Shown here piece after piece: positions 37,416-46,963 of a stretch of DNA of 64,000 bases. How positions within the stretch are numbered: position 1 is the stretch's first letter; each line of letters starts with the position of its first letter. A program made the position numbers and the translations under genes. The notes under the pieces are model-generated. The model had not been told where the DNA came from. It saw nothing but the letters and a program-made list of their open reading frames with translations, and did no database searches. The stretch is from Bacillota bacterium (GTDB lineage: Bacteria; Bacillota; Negativicutes; CTSoil-072), in assembly GCA_017889545.1 (NCBI GenBank), contig JAGFZV010000003.1:1-64000 (forward strand). Reading direction: 5' to 3'.

Positions 37416-39037
37416 TATTTCACTCCTCCCACTGTTTCATCTTTTTGCGTTAACCCGCCATTCAAACCTGTCACAAAAGCATAGCCGAAATTCAAAAATG
37501 AATTTTCATCTTTGAGTACCTCTACAAACCCGTTAGGCATTTTCGCCCCCAATCCAATATAGTTCCGTAAAACCGTGTCCATAAATTCGTGAGAATCTTT
37601 CACTTTCAGGGCGTTTAATAATTTATAGGATAAGCCACGCACTTTGTTTTCGTTTTTATCGTCTCCAAGCATCCTGGCCCTCAAATCAGCGCCACAATGC
37701 ATCGCCGCAAAAACAGTCTTCTCTTCTTGCATTCCCCTCTCCCCTTTCGCAAATGCCACCGCCTGTATTTTGAGCAAATATCGCACAAACCAAGTCCGTG
37801 TTCCAGCTTCTATTGCTGTGTGTAAAATTTCGTATAACAAAGAATATAAATTTTCTCCATTTAAAATTCGTTGCATTGTACTTCGGTAAATATTCACATA
37901 GACTCCTTGTAGCTTAAGACTTAGTCTGGCAAGCACGGCAAAATCTTTTTTGCAGAAATTCAACACTTGCAACTTTTCTTTAGAAAGTATATTGAAAACA
38001 TATCGTCCATTGCTCCGACGCACCACTTGAATATTCTCTACTTCTTGTTCCATCGTAGTCGCTTGTGTAATCTGGCTAAACTGTTCCATCATACGAAAGA
38101 AAAGATCCTCCTTTTCTCCTGATAACACAACTGCGGACACGGCATTTATTTCTTTCAATGCACGCAAACTCATATTGTCGTTGACAAATATTCCTTCGGA
38201 CCCTTTCATGGTAAAACCTAATGGAATGCAGGCATAAATCAAATTACAAACTGGACAAAGAAACGAGTCTACATTGAATTCCCAAAAATAAGATGTTTTT
38301 CGTGCAATATCAATTCCTACATCATTTACCCATGCCATAGCACAACCGTTGCTTTTGGTTAACGGCACATCACATTGGCAACAAGAAAATTTTCCGTTTT
38401 TTTCATCCATTTGAAAATGAACAGCTGGATCAACAAAGGTTTTTTCAAAAGAAGTGTGAAATTCAGTCTCACTTTCTTTGCTATTTAAAAAGGCCATCGT
38501 CGTCCAAAAAGGCTGTATTTTAGTATAAGCGATATCTTTTAACAAAAATACGTTCTCATACTGATTCAATTTATCAATTAATATAGCTAATTTTTCGGCC
38601 TTCTTCTCATATTGTTTTTCTTCTTTGATTCCTTTTATATTTGTTAAAAAATCATACGTTTCTCCACGTTCTTTGATGATGGCAAACCCTTTTTTATAAG
38701 ATACACGTTCCATTTTTTCTTTAATATATCTAAACCCAATTTTCTTATCCTTATCGTTCCACCATTTTTCTAGGTTTTCTTCTTCCTTGGACGGAATGCA
38801 AATTAAGTTGTCATATTGCTTTAGAATGGTCGCATAGACTGTATCATCACGATAAGTATCCATCACCGTGTTTAAATAAGACTCGGTGAAATTTTGCAAG
38901 TCGTCGAGTTGAAACTGAAGACGGTTCCCCTTCCACCGGTAGGGAATGCCCTGTTTTTCTGCAATGCGCATAAATCCCAGAATGCCCGCATTATAGAGAG
39001 CATCATTTAGTTGCAATGTTACCTCACTACTCATCAT
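37415..39037 (-). CDS. cas8b: Cascade large subunit Cas8b (Cst1, CXXC-CXXC)
   Basis: A 540-residue large subunit of the Cst1/Cas8b1 type, which recognises the PAM. Two CxxC pairs form a zinc site: CCQCDVPL near residue 218 and CPVCNLIY near 258. The rest is poorly conserved, as usual for Cas8. It begins MMSSEVTLQLNDALYNAGILG after GGGAGGTGAT. It is coupled to cas6 upstream and cas7 downstream. Confidence 0.9.
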
Positions 39038-39038
39038 A

Positions 39039-39773
39039 TCACCTCCCTTGTGCGATAATATTGAAGTAACCGAACCCCGCCGATACTCGGCTTCCGAGTC
39101 CTGATAAATAGAAATGCGTTAATATCCGTATATCTCCCCGCAAACGAAACTGCCCTATTGTTACTTCAATCATTTGCCGATGATGCCGAACTACTGTTTT
39201 TTTACATTGAAGTGGCTCCACGCTAAACCCCTTCAATAATGGTAACAATGATTTATTTCTTGAAGAAATTTGCCGTTGCATAACTTCCTGCAAGACCTCT
39301 TGAAAGTCCTCTTTGGCATAGGAGTAATACAAATCTTTGTTATTTTCCGGATTATGTTTGCGTACACATAGCGGAGATGCAAAACTCACATCAATAACTT
39401 CTTTTGTAATAACCGTTTCTCTTTCTATGGCAATGCTTTCCAAACACATTTGGTTGCCCCCTGCCAAAGGATAAGCTTTGCGTTTTTGTAATAATAAAGA
39501 GTTATAGAACGCAATTCCTGCCGCGAAATCACTTGTACTCCAAAATAACTTTAACCGCTTCTGATCTATCGTTATTTGTTCTCCCAGAAAAGCAGCTTTC
39601 CCCAACCATACCGCAAAAGAGTACGGTTTTGTGACTCCTGGTGCATAAAAGTGCTCTAAGTATGTCCCCTCCTCATACTGCCCCAAAGCATCCTTAAAAA
39701 AGGATAGGAACAACGGTCGAAAATCACAAGGAAATGTTTCGTTTTGCAAAGATAGTTCACATACTAATCTCAT
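39039..39773 (-). CDS. cas6: CRISPR pre-crRNA endonuclease Cas6
   Basis: A 244-residue double-RAMP protein that cuts within each repeat to release crRNAs. The C-terminal glycine-rich loop GLGSRVSAGFGYFNII (about residues 224-239) is the diagnostic element. The start ATG follows GGGAGGTGA. Only 61 bases separate it from the WYL regulator upstream, with no clear terminator, so the regulator probably heads this operon. Confidence 0.92.
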   Translation of the reverse strand: MRLVCELSLQNETFPCDFRPLFLSFFKDALGQYEEGTYLEHFYAPGVTKPYSFAVWLGKAAFLGEQITIDQKRLKLFWSTSDFAAGIAFYNSLLLQKRKAYPLAGGNQMCLESIAIERETVITKEVIDVSFASPLCVRKHNPENNKDLYYSYAKEDFQEVLQEVMQRQISSRNKSLLPLLKGFSVEPLQCKKTVVRHHRQMIEVTIGQFRLRGDIRILTHFYLSGLGSRVSAGFGYFNIIAQGR

Positions 39774-39834
39774 TTTTTAATTCACCTCCCATCTTTAATC
39801 TATCCATTTATATCTTCTTTTAGCACAATCATAA

Positions 39835-40806
39835 CTATTCCGCTTCCCTTTGGTACAAAAGCCTCATCTGTTCGACTTGTTTCATAACCTTATTTCTTAA
39901 TTCCACCGGTTCCAACACTTCAACCTGATCCCCGTAACCCATAATCCAACGCGTGATTTCTCTTGTTCCGTTGACAGTCACTTCATAAATCAGTGATCCA
40001 TCCGGCAAATCAGTAATCTTTTGCGTTGGATGCTTCTTTTCATCTTGGATCCAACGGGCTGCCTCCGGCATAAAATGCAGCTTAACTGACACGGAATCTC
40101 CTTGTTCCAATACCCAGCTATCACGAAAAAATTCGTCTGTAGAAAAATTAGACGGCATAATAAATTTCGTATTTAACAACTCAAATTGTTCTATCCGGTC
40201 TAAACGAAAAATCCGCTCACTATTTTGGTTGTGACAATAAGCAATAAGATACCAAGTTCCATTGCGGAATGTGATAACATATGGATCGACGATCCTGTCC
40301 GTATGAACATCCCTGGTTTTCGAATAATATTGCAACCTTACTTGGCGCCGTTCAACTATTGCGGTTTCAAGCCCAGAAAATAATTCACGACTATCGCCAT
40401 TTTCCTGAATAGAAACTGCAATATCCAACGCACAAGATCGTTTTTCAACTGTAGCTTTGTGTTCGTCTGTGAGGCCATAGGTCAACCTCTCCAAAGCACG
40501 CCTCAGAGGCACAGTCAAAACACTTTCCTGTTTCAAAAATGCTTGCGCACAGCATACTAACGCTGTTGCCTCTTCTACCTGAAATGACAGCGGTTTCAAA
40601 AACGCCTTGCCATAGGCTCGATATTTCTTGGTCTGCGGATCCAAAGAAAGAGGCACGCCCCCTTCTGACAGCACCCGTAAATCGCGATAAATCGTACGGG
40701 TGCTGACCTGGCATTCTTGCTCCAGGTCAGAAAGGGACATGCCTTTATGATTGCCAATCATGCAAAGAATATGTACTAATCGCACTGTCCGCTCCGAAAT
40801 AGACAA
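39835..40806 (-). CDS. WYL-domain transcriptional regulator of the cas operon
   Basis: A protein of about 323 residues with an N-terminal winged helix (SLSDLEQECQVSTRTIYRDLRVLSEGGVPL) and a C-terminal WYL domain (GTWYLIAYCHNQNSERIFRLDRIEQFELL). WYL proteins sense nucleic acid or nucleotide ligands and often control CRISPR or phage-defence genes. The TTG at 40806 lies six bases after GAGGTG and is preferred over the TTG at 40860, which has no ribosome site. It is co-directional with cas6. Inverted repeats upstream suggest autoregulation. Confidence 0.85.
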   Translation of the reverse strand: MSISERTVRLVHILCMIGNHKGMSLSDLEQECQVSTRTIYRDLRVLSEGGVPLSLDPQTKKYRAYGKAFLKPLSFQVEEATALVCCAQAFLKQESVLTVPLRRALERLTYGLTDEHKATVEKRSCALDIAVSIQENGDSRELFSGLETAIVERRQVRLQYYSKTRDVHTDRIVDPYVITFRNGTWYLIAYCHNQNSERIFRLDRIEQFELLNTKFIMPSNFSTDEFFRDSWVLEQGDSVSVKLHFMPEAARWIQDEKKHPTQKITDLPDGSLIYEVTVNGTREITRWIMGYGDQVEVLEPVELRNKVMKQVEQMRLLYQREAE

Positions 40807-40884
40807 TTTGTTCACCTCAGAATTCTGAACTTCCGGCTCCACTTTCAAAATATCAAACAAAAGAAAAAATTTGCCGTGGCATTC

Positions 40885-40937
40885 CTGTCACTATTAACTA
40901 CAGAATACCATGACAGACTGACATATGGTTGTCAGTC
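40885..40937. promoter_or_regulatory. Inverted-repeat operator upstream of the WYL regulator
   Basis: A perfect 8-bp inverted repeat GACTGACA-TATGGT-TGTCAGTC (40916-40937) overlaps a second pair, CTGTCA (40885-40890) with TGACAG (40911-40916). All share the TGACAG/CTGTCA core. It lies 80-130 bases upstream of the WYL start codon and does not recur before cas6. Confidence 0.55.
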
Positions 40938-41126
40938 CTTTTCAAACTATTTTTTCATCCTACGAAATTTCTTCGATTGCTGCCGGATTTCATCTGTCCA
41001 TTCGTGTAGGTGTTTGTGTGAATAGGCGTTATATTATTCTACCAATCCTTTTCCATCTATATTATTCTTATACAATTGTTTCCATAATCCTTCTTTGGCA
41101 AACAAATTACCACCCCAAAAAAGCAA
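40938..41126. other. Intergenic stretch with no supported gene
   Basis: An A/T-rich stretch between the operator and the terminator. A plus-strand frame of 81 codons crosses it but has no ribosome site, no family resemblance and runs through the terminator, so I do not call it. Confidence 0.5.
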
Positions 41127-41170
41127 AAAAACTCGTCAGACGTCATTCATCGTCCAAACGAGTTTTTTGA
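41127..41170. terminator. Bidirectional terminator downstream of the copper module
   Basis: Stem AAAAAACTCGT / ACGAGTTTTTT with an inner GACG/CGTC stem. On the minus strand it lies 29 bases past the 28-residue peptide gene. Confidence 0.85.
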
Positions 41171-41198
41171 TTATCTTATGTTGTTTTTCAATTCGTGC

Positions 41199-41285
41199 TC
41201 AATGATTCTCGGCCGCTCTATTCCGGATATGGTACACGATATATGCTAAAACAATTACTTGCAAAAGAAGCAACGCCCACATCAT
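41199..41285 (-). CDS. 28-residue single-span membrane peptide downstream of copA
   Basis: Too short for routine ORF calling. The minus-strand frame ATG ATG TGG ... CAT TGA encodes MMWALLLLQVIVLAYIVYHI followed by RNRAAENH: one hydrophobic helix of about 18 residues, then a basic tail. A GAGGTGATAACA ribosome site precedes the first ATG. It lies between the copA stop (82 bases upstream) and a strong terminator. Similar one-helix peptides partner P-type ATPases and oxidases in other systems; a CopA accessory role is only inference. I recognise no named family. Confidence 0.6.
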   Translation of the reverse strand: MMWALLLLQVIVLAYIVYHIRNRAAENH

Positions 41286-41367
41286 TGTTATCACCTCGAC
41301 TTTACGTTATATTACTATAATACACCATATTTGTGAAAAATGTGTGAAGATATGATAAATTTTAAAA

Positions 41368-43797
41368 TTATTTTTTCGCATACGGTTGAAATCGCTTTAG
41401 ACGGAGCGCATTGGATACGACCGACACGGAACTGAACGCCATGGCAGCGCCGGCAATGACCGGCGATAGAAAGCCTGCCGCTGCGACCGGAATGCCAAGC
41501 GAGTTGTACGCAAGCGCCCAGAACAGGTTTTGCTTGATATTGCGCATCGTGGCTTTACTCAGTTTAATTGCCGCCACTGCCGCCAGCAGATCACCGCGAA
41601 TCAAGGTAATATCCGCCGCTTCGATAGCCACATCCGTCCCGGTACCGATTGCAAAACCGACGTCGGCTGTCGCCAGTGCCGGCGCATCATTAATCCCGTC
41701 TCCCACCATTCCCACGACCTTGCCTTCTTTTTTGAGCGCCTGCACTTTCTCTGCCTTGTGCTCCGGCAGGACTTCGGCCAGAACATTCTCTATACCGACG
41801 ATTTGGGCAATCGCTTTTGCTGCGCGCTCATTGTCGCCGGTAATCATCCAGACCTCGATCCCCAGTTGTTTGAGTTCCGCCACGGCCTGAGCCGAGCTGT
41901 CTTTCACCGTATCTGCCACGGCCAGCAGAGCCGCCACCGTCTGATTTACCGCCATCAGCATGACCGTCTTGCCCTGCTGCTCCAACGCTTCGATTTGCGC
42001 AGCAAACGGTTGAAAATCGATGGCATTTTCTTTGAGCAGTTTGCGCGTACCGACAAGAATTTCTTTACCCAGGATAGAAACTTTGACACCTTGACCCGGA
42101 ATGGCGGCAAAGGTTTCCGGATTGTCGATTGTGACGCCTTGCGCCTTGCCGTAATCAACAATCGCCTGCGCCAGCGGATGCTCTGAATTTTTCTCCGCAC
42201 TGGCAGCCATTTGTATAATTTCCGTCTGGGAAAACTCCGCCAGGACCACGATATCGGTTACTTCCGGCTGTCCTTTGGTGACGGTACCGGTCTTATCCAA
42301 TACAATGGTCGTCAGCCGATGGGCATTTTCCAGATGTTCCGCACCTTTGAACAGGATGCCGTTTTCTGCGCCTTTACCCGTTCCAACCATGATCGAGGTC
42401 GGCGTAGCCAACCCCAGCGCACAGGGACAAGCGATGACCAGTACAGCGGTAAAATTCACTAAAGCCCGGGAAAAATTGCCCGGATCAAAGAAGAAGTACC
42501 AACCGGCAAAGGTCAGCAAAGCGATAAAGACCACCGCTGGAACAAAATAGCCGGAAACAACGTCCGCAAAGCGCTGGATCGGCGCTTTGGATCCCTGCGC
42601 TTCTTCAACAATCCGAACAATTTGCGCCAGTGCCGTATCCTTGCCGACTTTGGTCGCCTGAAACTGGAAGGTGCCGAATTTGTTAATGGTCGCGCCAATG
42701 ACTTCGTCGCCGATTTTTTTGTCGACCGGTAAACTTTCACCGGTCAGCATGGATTCATCGACCGCCGAATCGCCTTCCGTAACCATCCCGTCCACCGGAA
42801 TTTTCTCGCCCGGCCGGACAATCACGATGTCGCCGACCTGCACGTCTTCGACGGAAATATCGATTTCCTGCCCGTCGCGCAGCACTCGGGCTGTTTTGGC
42901 CCGCAAACCCATCAATGCTTTAATCGCCTCGGAGGTACGGCCTTTGGCGATGGCTTCCAATAATTTGCCGACAATAATCAAAGTGATCAAAATGGCTGAG
43001 GTTTCAAAATACAGTTCGCTGACGCCGCGCAAAACATTGGCGATGCTATAAAGATATGCAGCCGAAGTTCCCAGCGCGACCAGCACATCCATATTGGCGC
43101 TGCCATTCTTCAATGCAAGGTAGGCGCCGCGGTAAAATTGCCAGCCGGCAACCAGCTGCACCGGCGTCGCCAACGCCCACTGCAAATACGGGTTCATTAA
43201 CAGATGAGCCAACGTGCTCATTATTCCTGTAAGATGAAGGATCATCCCCAACAAAAGCGGTAGGGAAAATGAGGCTGAGAGAATCAGTCGGAAGCGTTGA
43301 TGAGCAATTTCCGCTGCGCGGATCTCTTTTTCCTTGTCAACCTCCGCAGCGTTTGTCAGGTTATGCGCCCCATAGCCAAGATCTTCAATCTTTGCTTTAA
43401 AGTCACTGACGGAGACATCACTGGCATTGAATTCAATCGTCGCTTTTTCCATCGCCAGATTCACATTGGCCTGATATACGCCCGACATTTTATTCAACCC
43501 TTTTTCGATCCGGGCGGAACAGGCGGCGCACGTCATGCCGGTAACTTTCAATTCCGCTTTGTCTTTGATCACCCGGTAGCCCAAATCTTCCACTTTGGCA
43601 GCGATTTCCCGCAAGCTGATTTTGGTTTGGTCATACGTTACCGCCGCTTTTTCAGCCGCCAGATTGACATTCGCCCTTTTTACACCCTGCAAAGCGGATA
43701 AGCCTTTCTCAACCCTGTTTGCACAGGCCGCGCAGGACATTCCGCTGATCTTTAGCGTAGAAGAAGTGAGTTTGGTTTTGTTGTTCATATCCGCCAT
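41368..43797 (-). CDS. copA: Copper-exporting P-type ATPase CopA
   Basis: An 809-residue P1B-1 ATPase that pumps Cu(I) out of the cytoplasm. Two N-terminal HMA domains carry GMSCAAC (Cys 22 and 25) and GMTCAAC (about 88-91). Then come eight membrane helices with the ion-site CPC in [13 protein letters not shown] (about residue 460), the phosphorylated Asp in DKTGT (about 500), TGES in the actuator domain and [10 protein letters not shown] in the hinge. The start ATG is 42 bases after csoR, so csoR-copA form an operon under the CsoR operator. A second ATG three codons in is possible. Confidence 0.97.
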   Translation of the reverse strand: MADMNNKTKLTSSTLKISGMSCAACANRVEKGLSALQGVKRANVNLAAEKAAVTYDQTKISLREIAAKVEDLGYRVIKDKAELKVTGMTCAACSARIEKGLNKMSGVYQANVNLAMEKATIEFNASDVSVSDFKAKIEDLGYGAHNLTNAAEVDKEKEIRAAEIAHQRFRLILSASFSLPLLLGMILHLTGIMSTLAHLLMNPYLQWALATPVQLVAGWQFYRGAYLALKNGSANMDVLVALGTSAAYLYSIANVLRGVSELYFETSAILITLIIVGKLLEAIAKGRTSEAIKALMGLRAKTARVLRDGQEIDISVEDVQVGDIVIVRPGEKIPVDGMVTEGDSAVDESMLTGESLPVDKKIGDEVIGATINKFGTFQFQATKVGKDTALAQIVRIVEEAQGSKAPIQRFADVVSGYFVPAVVFIALLTFAGWYFFFDPGNFSRALVNFTAVLVIACPCALGLATPTSIMVGTGKGAENGILFKGAEHLENAHRLTTIVLDKTGTVTKGQPEVTDIVVLAEFSQTEIIQMAASAEKNSEHPLAQAIVDYGKAQGVTIDNPETFAAIPGQGVKVSILGKEILVGTRKLLKENAIDFQPFAAQIEALEQQGKTVMLMAVNQTVAALLAVADTVKDSSAQAVAELKQLGIEVWMITGDNERAAKAIAQIVGIENVLAEVLPEHKAEKVQALKKEGKVVGMVGDGINDAPALATADVGFAIGTGTDVAIEAADITLIRGDLLAAVAAIKLSKATMRNIKQNLFWALAYNSLGIPVAAAGFLSPVIAGAAMAFSSVSVVSNALRLKRFQPYAKK

Positions 43798-43839
43798 AGC
43801 TTCTCACCCGCCCTAATCTATTTTAAAAGTTGTTGTCCT

Positions 43840-44109
43840 TTATTTCGCAAACTTCGATAACACCTTCATGAGTTCTTCGATAGATTCCTCCGCCCGATCA
43901 TCACGGATCGCATTGACCACGCAGCTTTTCGTATGGCTTTCCAGAATGATCAGAGCAACCTGGCTCAACGCGGATCGCGCCGCGATCACTTGCTGCAATA
44001 TATCGACACAGTAACGGCTGTCGTTGAGCATTTTCTCAATGCCGTTGATTTGCCCGCCCACTTTTCGCAGCCGCCGGGTAATGTTGCTTTTTTCTTGTTC
44101 ATCCAGCAA
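43840..44109 (-). CDS. csoR: Copper-sensing repressor CsoR
   Basis: An 89-residue CsoR with all three Cu(I) ligands: Cys in SRYCVDIL (about residue 34), His and Cys in ESHTKSC (about 59 and 63). It represses the csoR-copA operon and releases DNA on binding Cu(I). Its own promoter overlaps a perfect 30-bp palindrome. It contrasts with the paralogue at 5.0 kb, which lacks the His. Confidence 0.95.
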   Translation of the reverse strand: MLDEQEKSNITRRLRKVGGQINGIEKMLNDSRYCVDILQQVIAARSALSQVALIILESHTKSCVVNAIRDDRAEESIEELMKVLSKFAK

Positions 44110-44128
44110 TGTGATACCCCCTTTTTAT

Positions 44129-44182
44129 AATATACTATACCCCGGTATAGTATATTATGGGCTATAAAAAAGCACCTGTCAA
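44129..44182 (-). promoter_or_regulatory. csoR promoter and CsoR operator
   Basis: Minus-strand -35 TTGACA (44182-44177), 16-base spacer, -10 CATAAT (44160-44155). A perfect inverted repeat of two 14-base arms (44129-44142 and 44145-44158) around CC contains ATACCCCGGTAT, matching known CsoR boxes, and overlaps the -10. Confidence 0.9.
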
Positions 44183-44186
44183 CAAC

Positions 44187-44217
44187 GAGAAAAGCGCCTC
44201 TTCTACAGAAGCGCTTT
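44187..44217 (-). terminator. Terminator after the glycyl-radical domain gene
   Basis: Minus-strand stem AAAGCGC / GCGCTTT (44217-44211 with 44197-44191) plus an inner TTC/GAA stem, followed by a T-rich run. It lies immediately upstream of the csoR -35. Confidence 0.7.
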
Positions 44218-44232
44218 CCAGAGATCAATATC

Positions 44233-44508
44233 TTAAAAATGAACAACCCGCTCCGCTAATTCGGCCTGCTTGGCGTCATTGAAGTTCGTTTGCTCGCTTA
44301 AATAACCGGTGATTCGGCGAATACGGCGGATCGGCGATTTTTCATATGCTTTGATTACCACTTCATCTTGATCCAGTTCAAGAACAACCTTGCCCAATTT
44401 TTTCCCTTTTGTTTTCCAATTTTGAATTTCTTCCAGCACATATTGCTTTGCTTCTTCCTCGTTCATGCCTTCCGGCATTTGTACCAGTACATCGTTCATC
44501 ATCATCAT
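44233..44508 (-). CDS. Stand-alone NrdD-like glycyl-radical domain protein
   Basis: A 91-residue protein whose C-terminal part, RRITGYLSEQTNFNDAK followed by AELAERV, resembles the C-terminal glycyl-radical loop of class III ribonucleotide reductase (RVxGYL...FN..K..E...RV). The N-terminal half is a charged alpha/beta segment. The radical-type Gly is kept, but the CxxC zinc pairs of full NrdD are absent. By analogy with YfiD/GrcA it could act as a spare glycyl-radical part, but that is inference. The start is one of four successive ATGs after GGGAGGTC. Divergent from resB. Confidence 0.72.
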   Translation of the reverse strand: MMMMNDVLVQMPEGMNEEEAKQYVLEEIQNWKTKGKKLGKVVLELDQDEVVIKAYEKSPIRRIRRITGYLSEQTNFNDAKQAELAERVVHF

Positions 44509-44746
44509 GGATCCATTCGACCTCCCTGATAGTTAATTTATATCTAAAATTTATATTCTCTATGAAAAATCATTCTCCTGCTAAAAACACAAGATATTGT
44601 GATTTTTTTTTTATCAACCCACTATATATCAGCATAAAGCATCGTTATTTATCCATAATCAACTGTGCTTTGTCTATCAGATAAAATTCCATGTCGATTT
44701 ACCAATATAATGCAGGATTATAGCAAGAAATAGCGAAGGAATTATT
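44509..44746. other. Intergenic region upstream of the resB-nrfA operon
   Basis: Strongly A/T-rich, about 240 bases. TATAAT occurs at 44706-44711 but without a good -35, so an activator may be needed. A near match to an FNR box is present but with wrong spacing. No gene is seen other than the short uORF that follows. Confidence 0.4.
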
Positions 44747-44785
44747 ATGAATATTCAATATATTTTCACAGGAGACACGGTATGA
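44747..44785 (+). CDS. 12-codon uORF coupled to resB
   Basis: ATG at 44747 after a GAAGGA site encodes MNIQYIFTGDTV and stops at TGA 44783-44785, overlapping the resB ATG (ATGA). The position suggests translational coupling or a leader peptide. It is short, so chance cannot be excluded. Confidence 0.4.
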   Translation: MNIQYIFTGDTV

Positions 44786-46125
44786 ACAATCAACCACGCT
44801 CCCGCATCAGCCGAACCTTTACTTCCATGAAAACGGGACTGTTCCTATTGGCCGTCATTATCCTGTTTTCCATTGCCGGCACCATCATTCCGCAAGAACG
44901 GACACTTTCAACCGCCGGCCCTATTTTCCGGTTTTTTTATTACACGCTGAATTTAGGCGATATTTATCACAGTTGGTGGTTCAGCTTTCTCCTCTTTAGT
45001 CTCTGCCTCAACATTGCCGTTTGTTCTTTCTCGCGCCTGCCTGCCTTGTTTAAGTCTACATTCTTTACCCCGCCCTGGCTGCCTTCCATCGCTTGGCAGC
45101 AGGAACACCGCCTAAACGCTTCGCCTGACGAGGCAATGGGACTTCTCAGTCAGACACTTGATCAAGCCGGGTTCCGCGTATGGGATGTTACTCCCTATCG
45201 CATCTGCGCCCGCAAAGGACAACTGGCGCCGTGGGGAACGTTTCTGGTTCATCTCTCCGTTCTGTTCATCGCATTGGGTGCTTTTTATGGAAGTATAACC
45301 GGGTTTCGTTATACTATTCAAATGGCGCCGGGTGATTCCATAGTGATTGGCGCCGGTGAGCATTCCGGTGCCGGACGTCCTTTTACGCTGACATTACAAT
45401 CTTTTACTATCGAGCACTATTCCAACGGACAGATTTCCGACTGGATCAGTACTCTGGAAATCGTTCAGAATGAAAAAAAAGAAGCCCTTCAGGCGGTAAA
45501 GGTGAACCATCCGTTATCCTATCAAGGGATCTCCTTTTACCAATCTTCGTATGCCAGCCTGTACCCCATGGAGCAACGCTCTGCCGGACGCACCGTGCAA
45601 GCAGTCCGTCTGCAGGAAAAAGAGCCATATATTGTAGACGAGCAGCAGGGAATTGCGGTAGTGCCAATAAAATATCTGCCTGATTTTGATGCGCAAAACC
45701 CCATGGTCAGCCGTTCCGCCAATCCTGTCAATCCTCATGTCATTTATCTTGCCTATGCCGGCGGCCGCCCGCTGGGCATGAATGCCATTGCAATTGGAAA
45801 ACCCCTCTTGCTTCCTGGATCGTCCGCAGAAGTGATCTTTCATTCTGTTCTGGAATCTTCCGGATTAGAGGTGAAATACGACCCCGGTCTGCCGTTGGTT
45901 TTTGCCGGATTTGCCTTAATGAGCCTGGCCTTCTTTGCCAGTCTTTATCCCCGACGGCGCATTGTGTATGCCCAAATCAGACCCGACGGAGATGCGGCTT
46001 GCCTGTCTATTTCCTTGCTTGGCAAGTCCCAATTGCCGGAAGAGGAATTGTCGCGGCTTTGCAAGGCCATGATCGCTGCTGCGGAAGAAACATCCACAAG
46101 GAGGGCCGACCGTGCCAAATTATGA
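44782..46125 (+). CDS. resB: Cytochrome c biogenesis protein ResB (Ccs1)
   Basis: A 447-residue System II haem-ligase subunit. It has three N-terminal membrane helices (the first about residues 18-38, then FSFLLFSLCLNIAVC), a large outer domain and a C-terminal helix before a soluble tail. Conserved sequences include MKTGLFLLAVIILFSIAGTIIPQ and HPLSYQGISFYQSSY (near 245-260). With CcsA it exports haem and attaches it to CxxCH sites. GGAGA precedes the ATG. It overlaps ccsA by 14 bases. Confidence 0.93.
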   Translation: MNNQPRSRISRTFTSMKTGLFLLAVIILFSIAGTIIPQERTLSTAGPIFRFFYYTLNLGDIYHSWWFSFLLFSLCLNIAVCSFSRLPALFKSTFFTPPWLPSIAWQQEHRLNASPDEAMGLLSQTLDQAGFRVWDVTPYRICARKGQLAPWGTFLVHLSVLFIALGAFYGSITGFRYTIQMAPGDSIVIGAGEHSGAGRPFTLTLQSFTIEHYSNGQISDWISTLEIVQNEKKEALQAVKVNHPLSYQGISFYQSSYASLYPMEQRSAGRTVQAVRLQEKEPYIVDEQQGIAVVPIKYLPDFDAQNPMVSRSANPVNPHVIYLAYAGGRPLGMNAIAIGKPLLLPGSSAEVIFHSVLESSGLEVKYDPGLPLVFAGFALMSLAFFASLYPRRRIVYAQIRPDGDAACLSISLLGKSQLPEEELSRLCKAMIAAAEETSTRRADRAKL

Positions 46126-46933
46126 GATGCCGATCATTGTCACTGCCTTTTTTCTTTATTTTTTCGCTGCCGTTTTTTATATCGGCTACATCGTACTGCT
46201 GCGCCCTTGGCTGGCCCGCTTGGGTCGTTGGACCGCCATCGCCGGTCTGACTGCTAATTTTGCCGCTGCAGGGTTGAGAACATTTCATGCCAGCCATGCT
46301 CCTTTTGCAAATATGTATGAGTTTGGCATTGTTCTGGTTGCGGTCATCGTCTGCGGCTATTTATGGATCGATCTTCGTTACGGCCATCACTCGCTGGGCG
46401 CTTTCATAATGCCTGTAGCCTTTCTCTTTTTGGGTGTGTTCATTCTGTTCTATCAAGATGCGAAGCCGTTGATGCCTGCCCTGAAGAGCAACTGGCTTTT
46501 AGCCCATGTCATGACGGCGGTCATCGCGTATGGCGCGTTGGCATTTTCCTTTGCCGCAGCGTTAATGTACCGATGGCGCCGCTATCTGGATACCGGCGCC
46601 AACCCGGCGCTCCTTGCCCTGATCCCCGCTCCGCATGTCCTGGAATATCTGATTAACCGCTCGATTATTCTGGCAATGCCTTTTCTCACCTTGCTGATCA
46701 TTACCGGCGCAGTATGGGCCGAATACGCCTGGGGATCGTATTGGCGCTGGGATCCGAAAGAAACATGGTCTTTGGTTACATGGCTTGTGTATGCAGCGTA
46801 TCTGCATGGCCGCGCTGTCTATTCATGGCACGGTCAAACCGCCATCAATTGGGCGCTTTCCGGTTTTTTGATCGTGCTCTTTACGTTCATTGGTGTCAAT
46901 GTTTTGCTGCCCGGACTGCACAGTTATCAATAA
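46112..46933 (+). CDS. ccsA: Cytochrome c biogenesis protein CcsA (ResC)
   Basis: A 273-residue membrane protein with about eight helices and the WWD haem-binding motif in WGSYWRWDPKETWSLVTWLVY (about residues 210-228). External haem His residues flank it (HASHAPFANMYEF near 55 and AAYLHGR near 233). It forms the haem-handling complex with ResB. It starts with GTG after AAGGAGGG. Confidence 0.95.
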   Translation: MPNYEMPIIVTAFFLYFFAAVFYIGYIVLLRPWLARLGRWTAIAGLTANFAAAGLRTFHASHAPFANMYEFGIVLVAVIVCGYLWIDLRYGHHSLGAFIMPVAFLFLGVFILFYQDAKPLMPALKSNWLLAHVMTAVIAYGALAFSFAAALMYRWRRYLDTGANPALLALIPAPHVLEYLINRSIILAMPFLTLLIITGAVWAEYAWGSYWRWDPKETWSLVTWLVYAAYLHGRAVYSWHGQTAINWALSGFLIVLFTFIGVNVLLPGLHSYQ

Positions 46934-46963
46934 GGGTATATCGCTTGCGAGGAGGGAGGACGC

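Noticed and set aside
40925-41170. 81-codon plus-strand frame
   Set aside because: No ribosome site, overlaps an operator and a terminator, no family resemblance.
44648-44664. FNR-like box before the resB-nrfA operon
   Set aside because: TTTAT and ATCAA half-sites are present but the spacing is five, not four, and the first half is imperfect.
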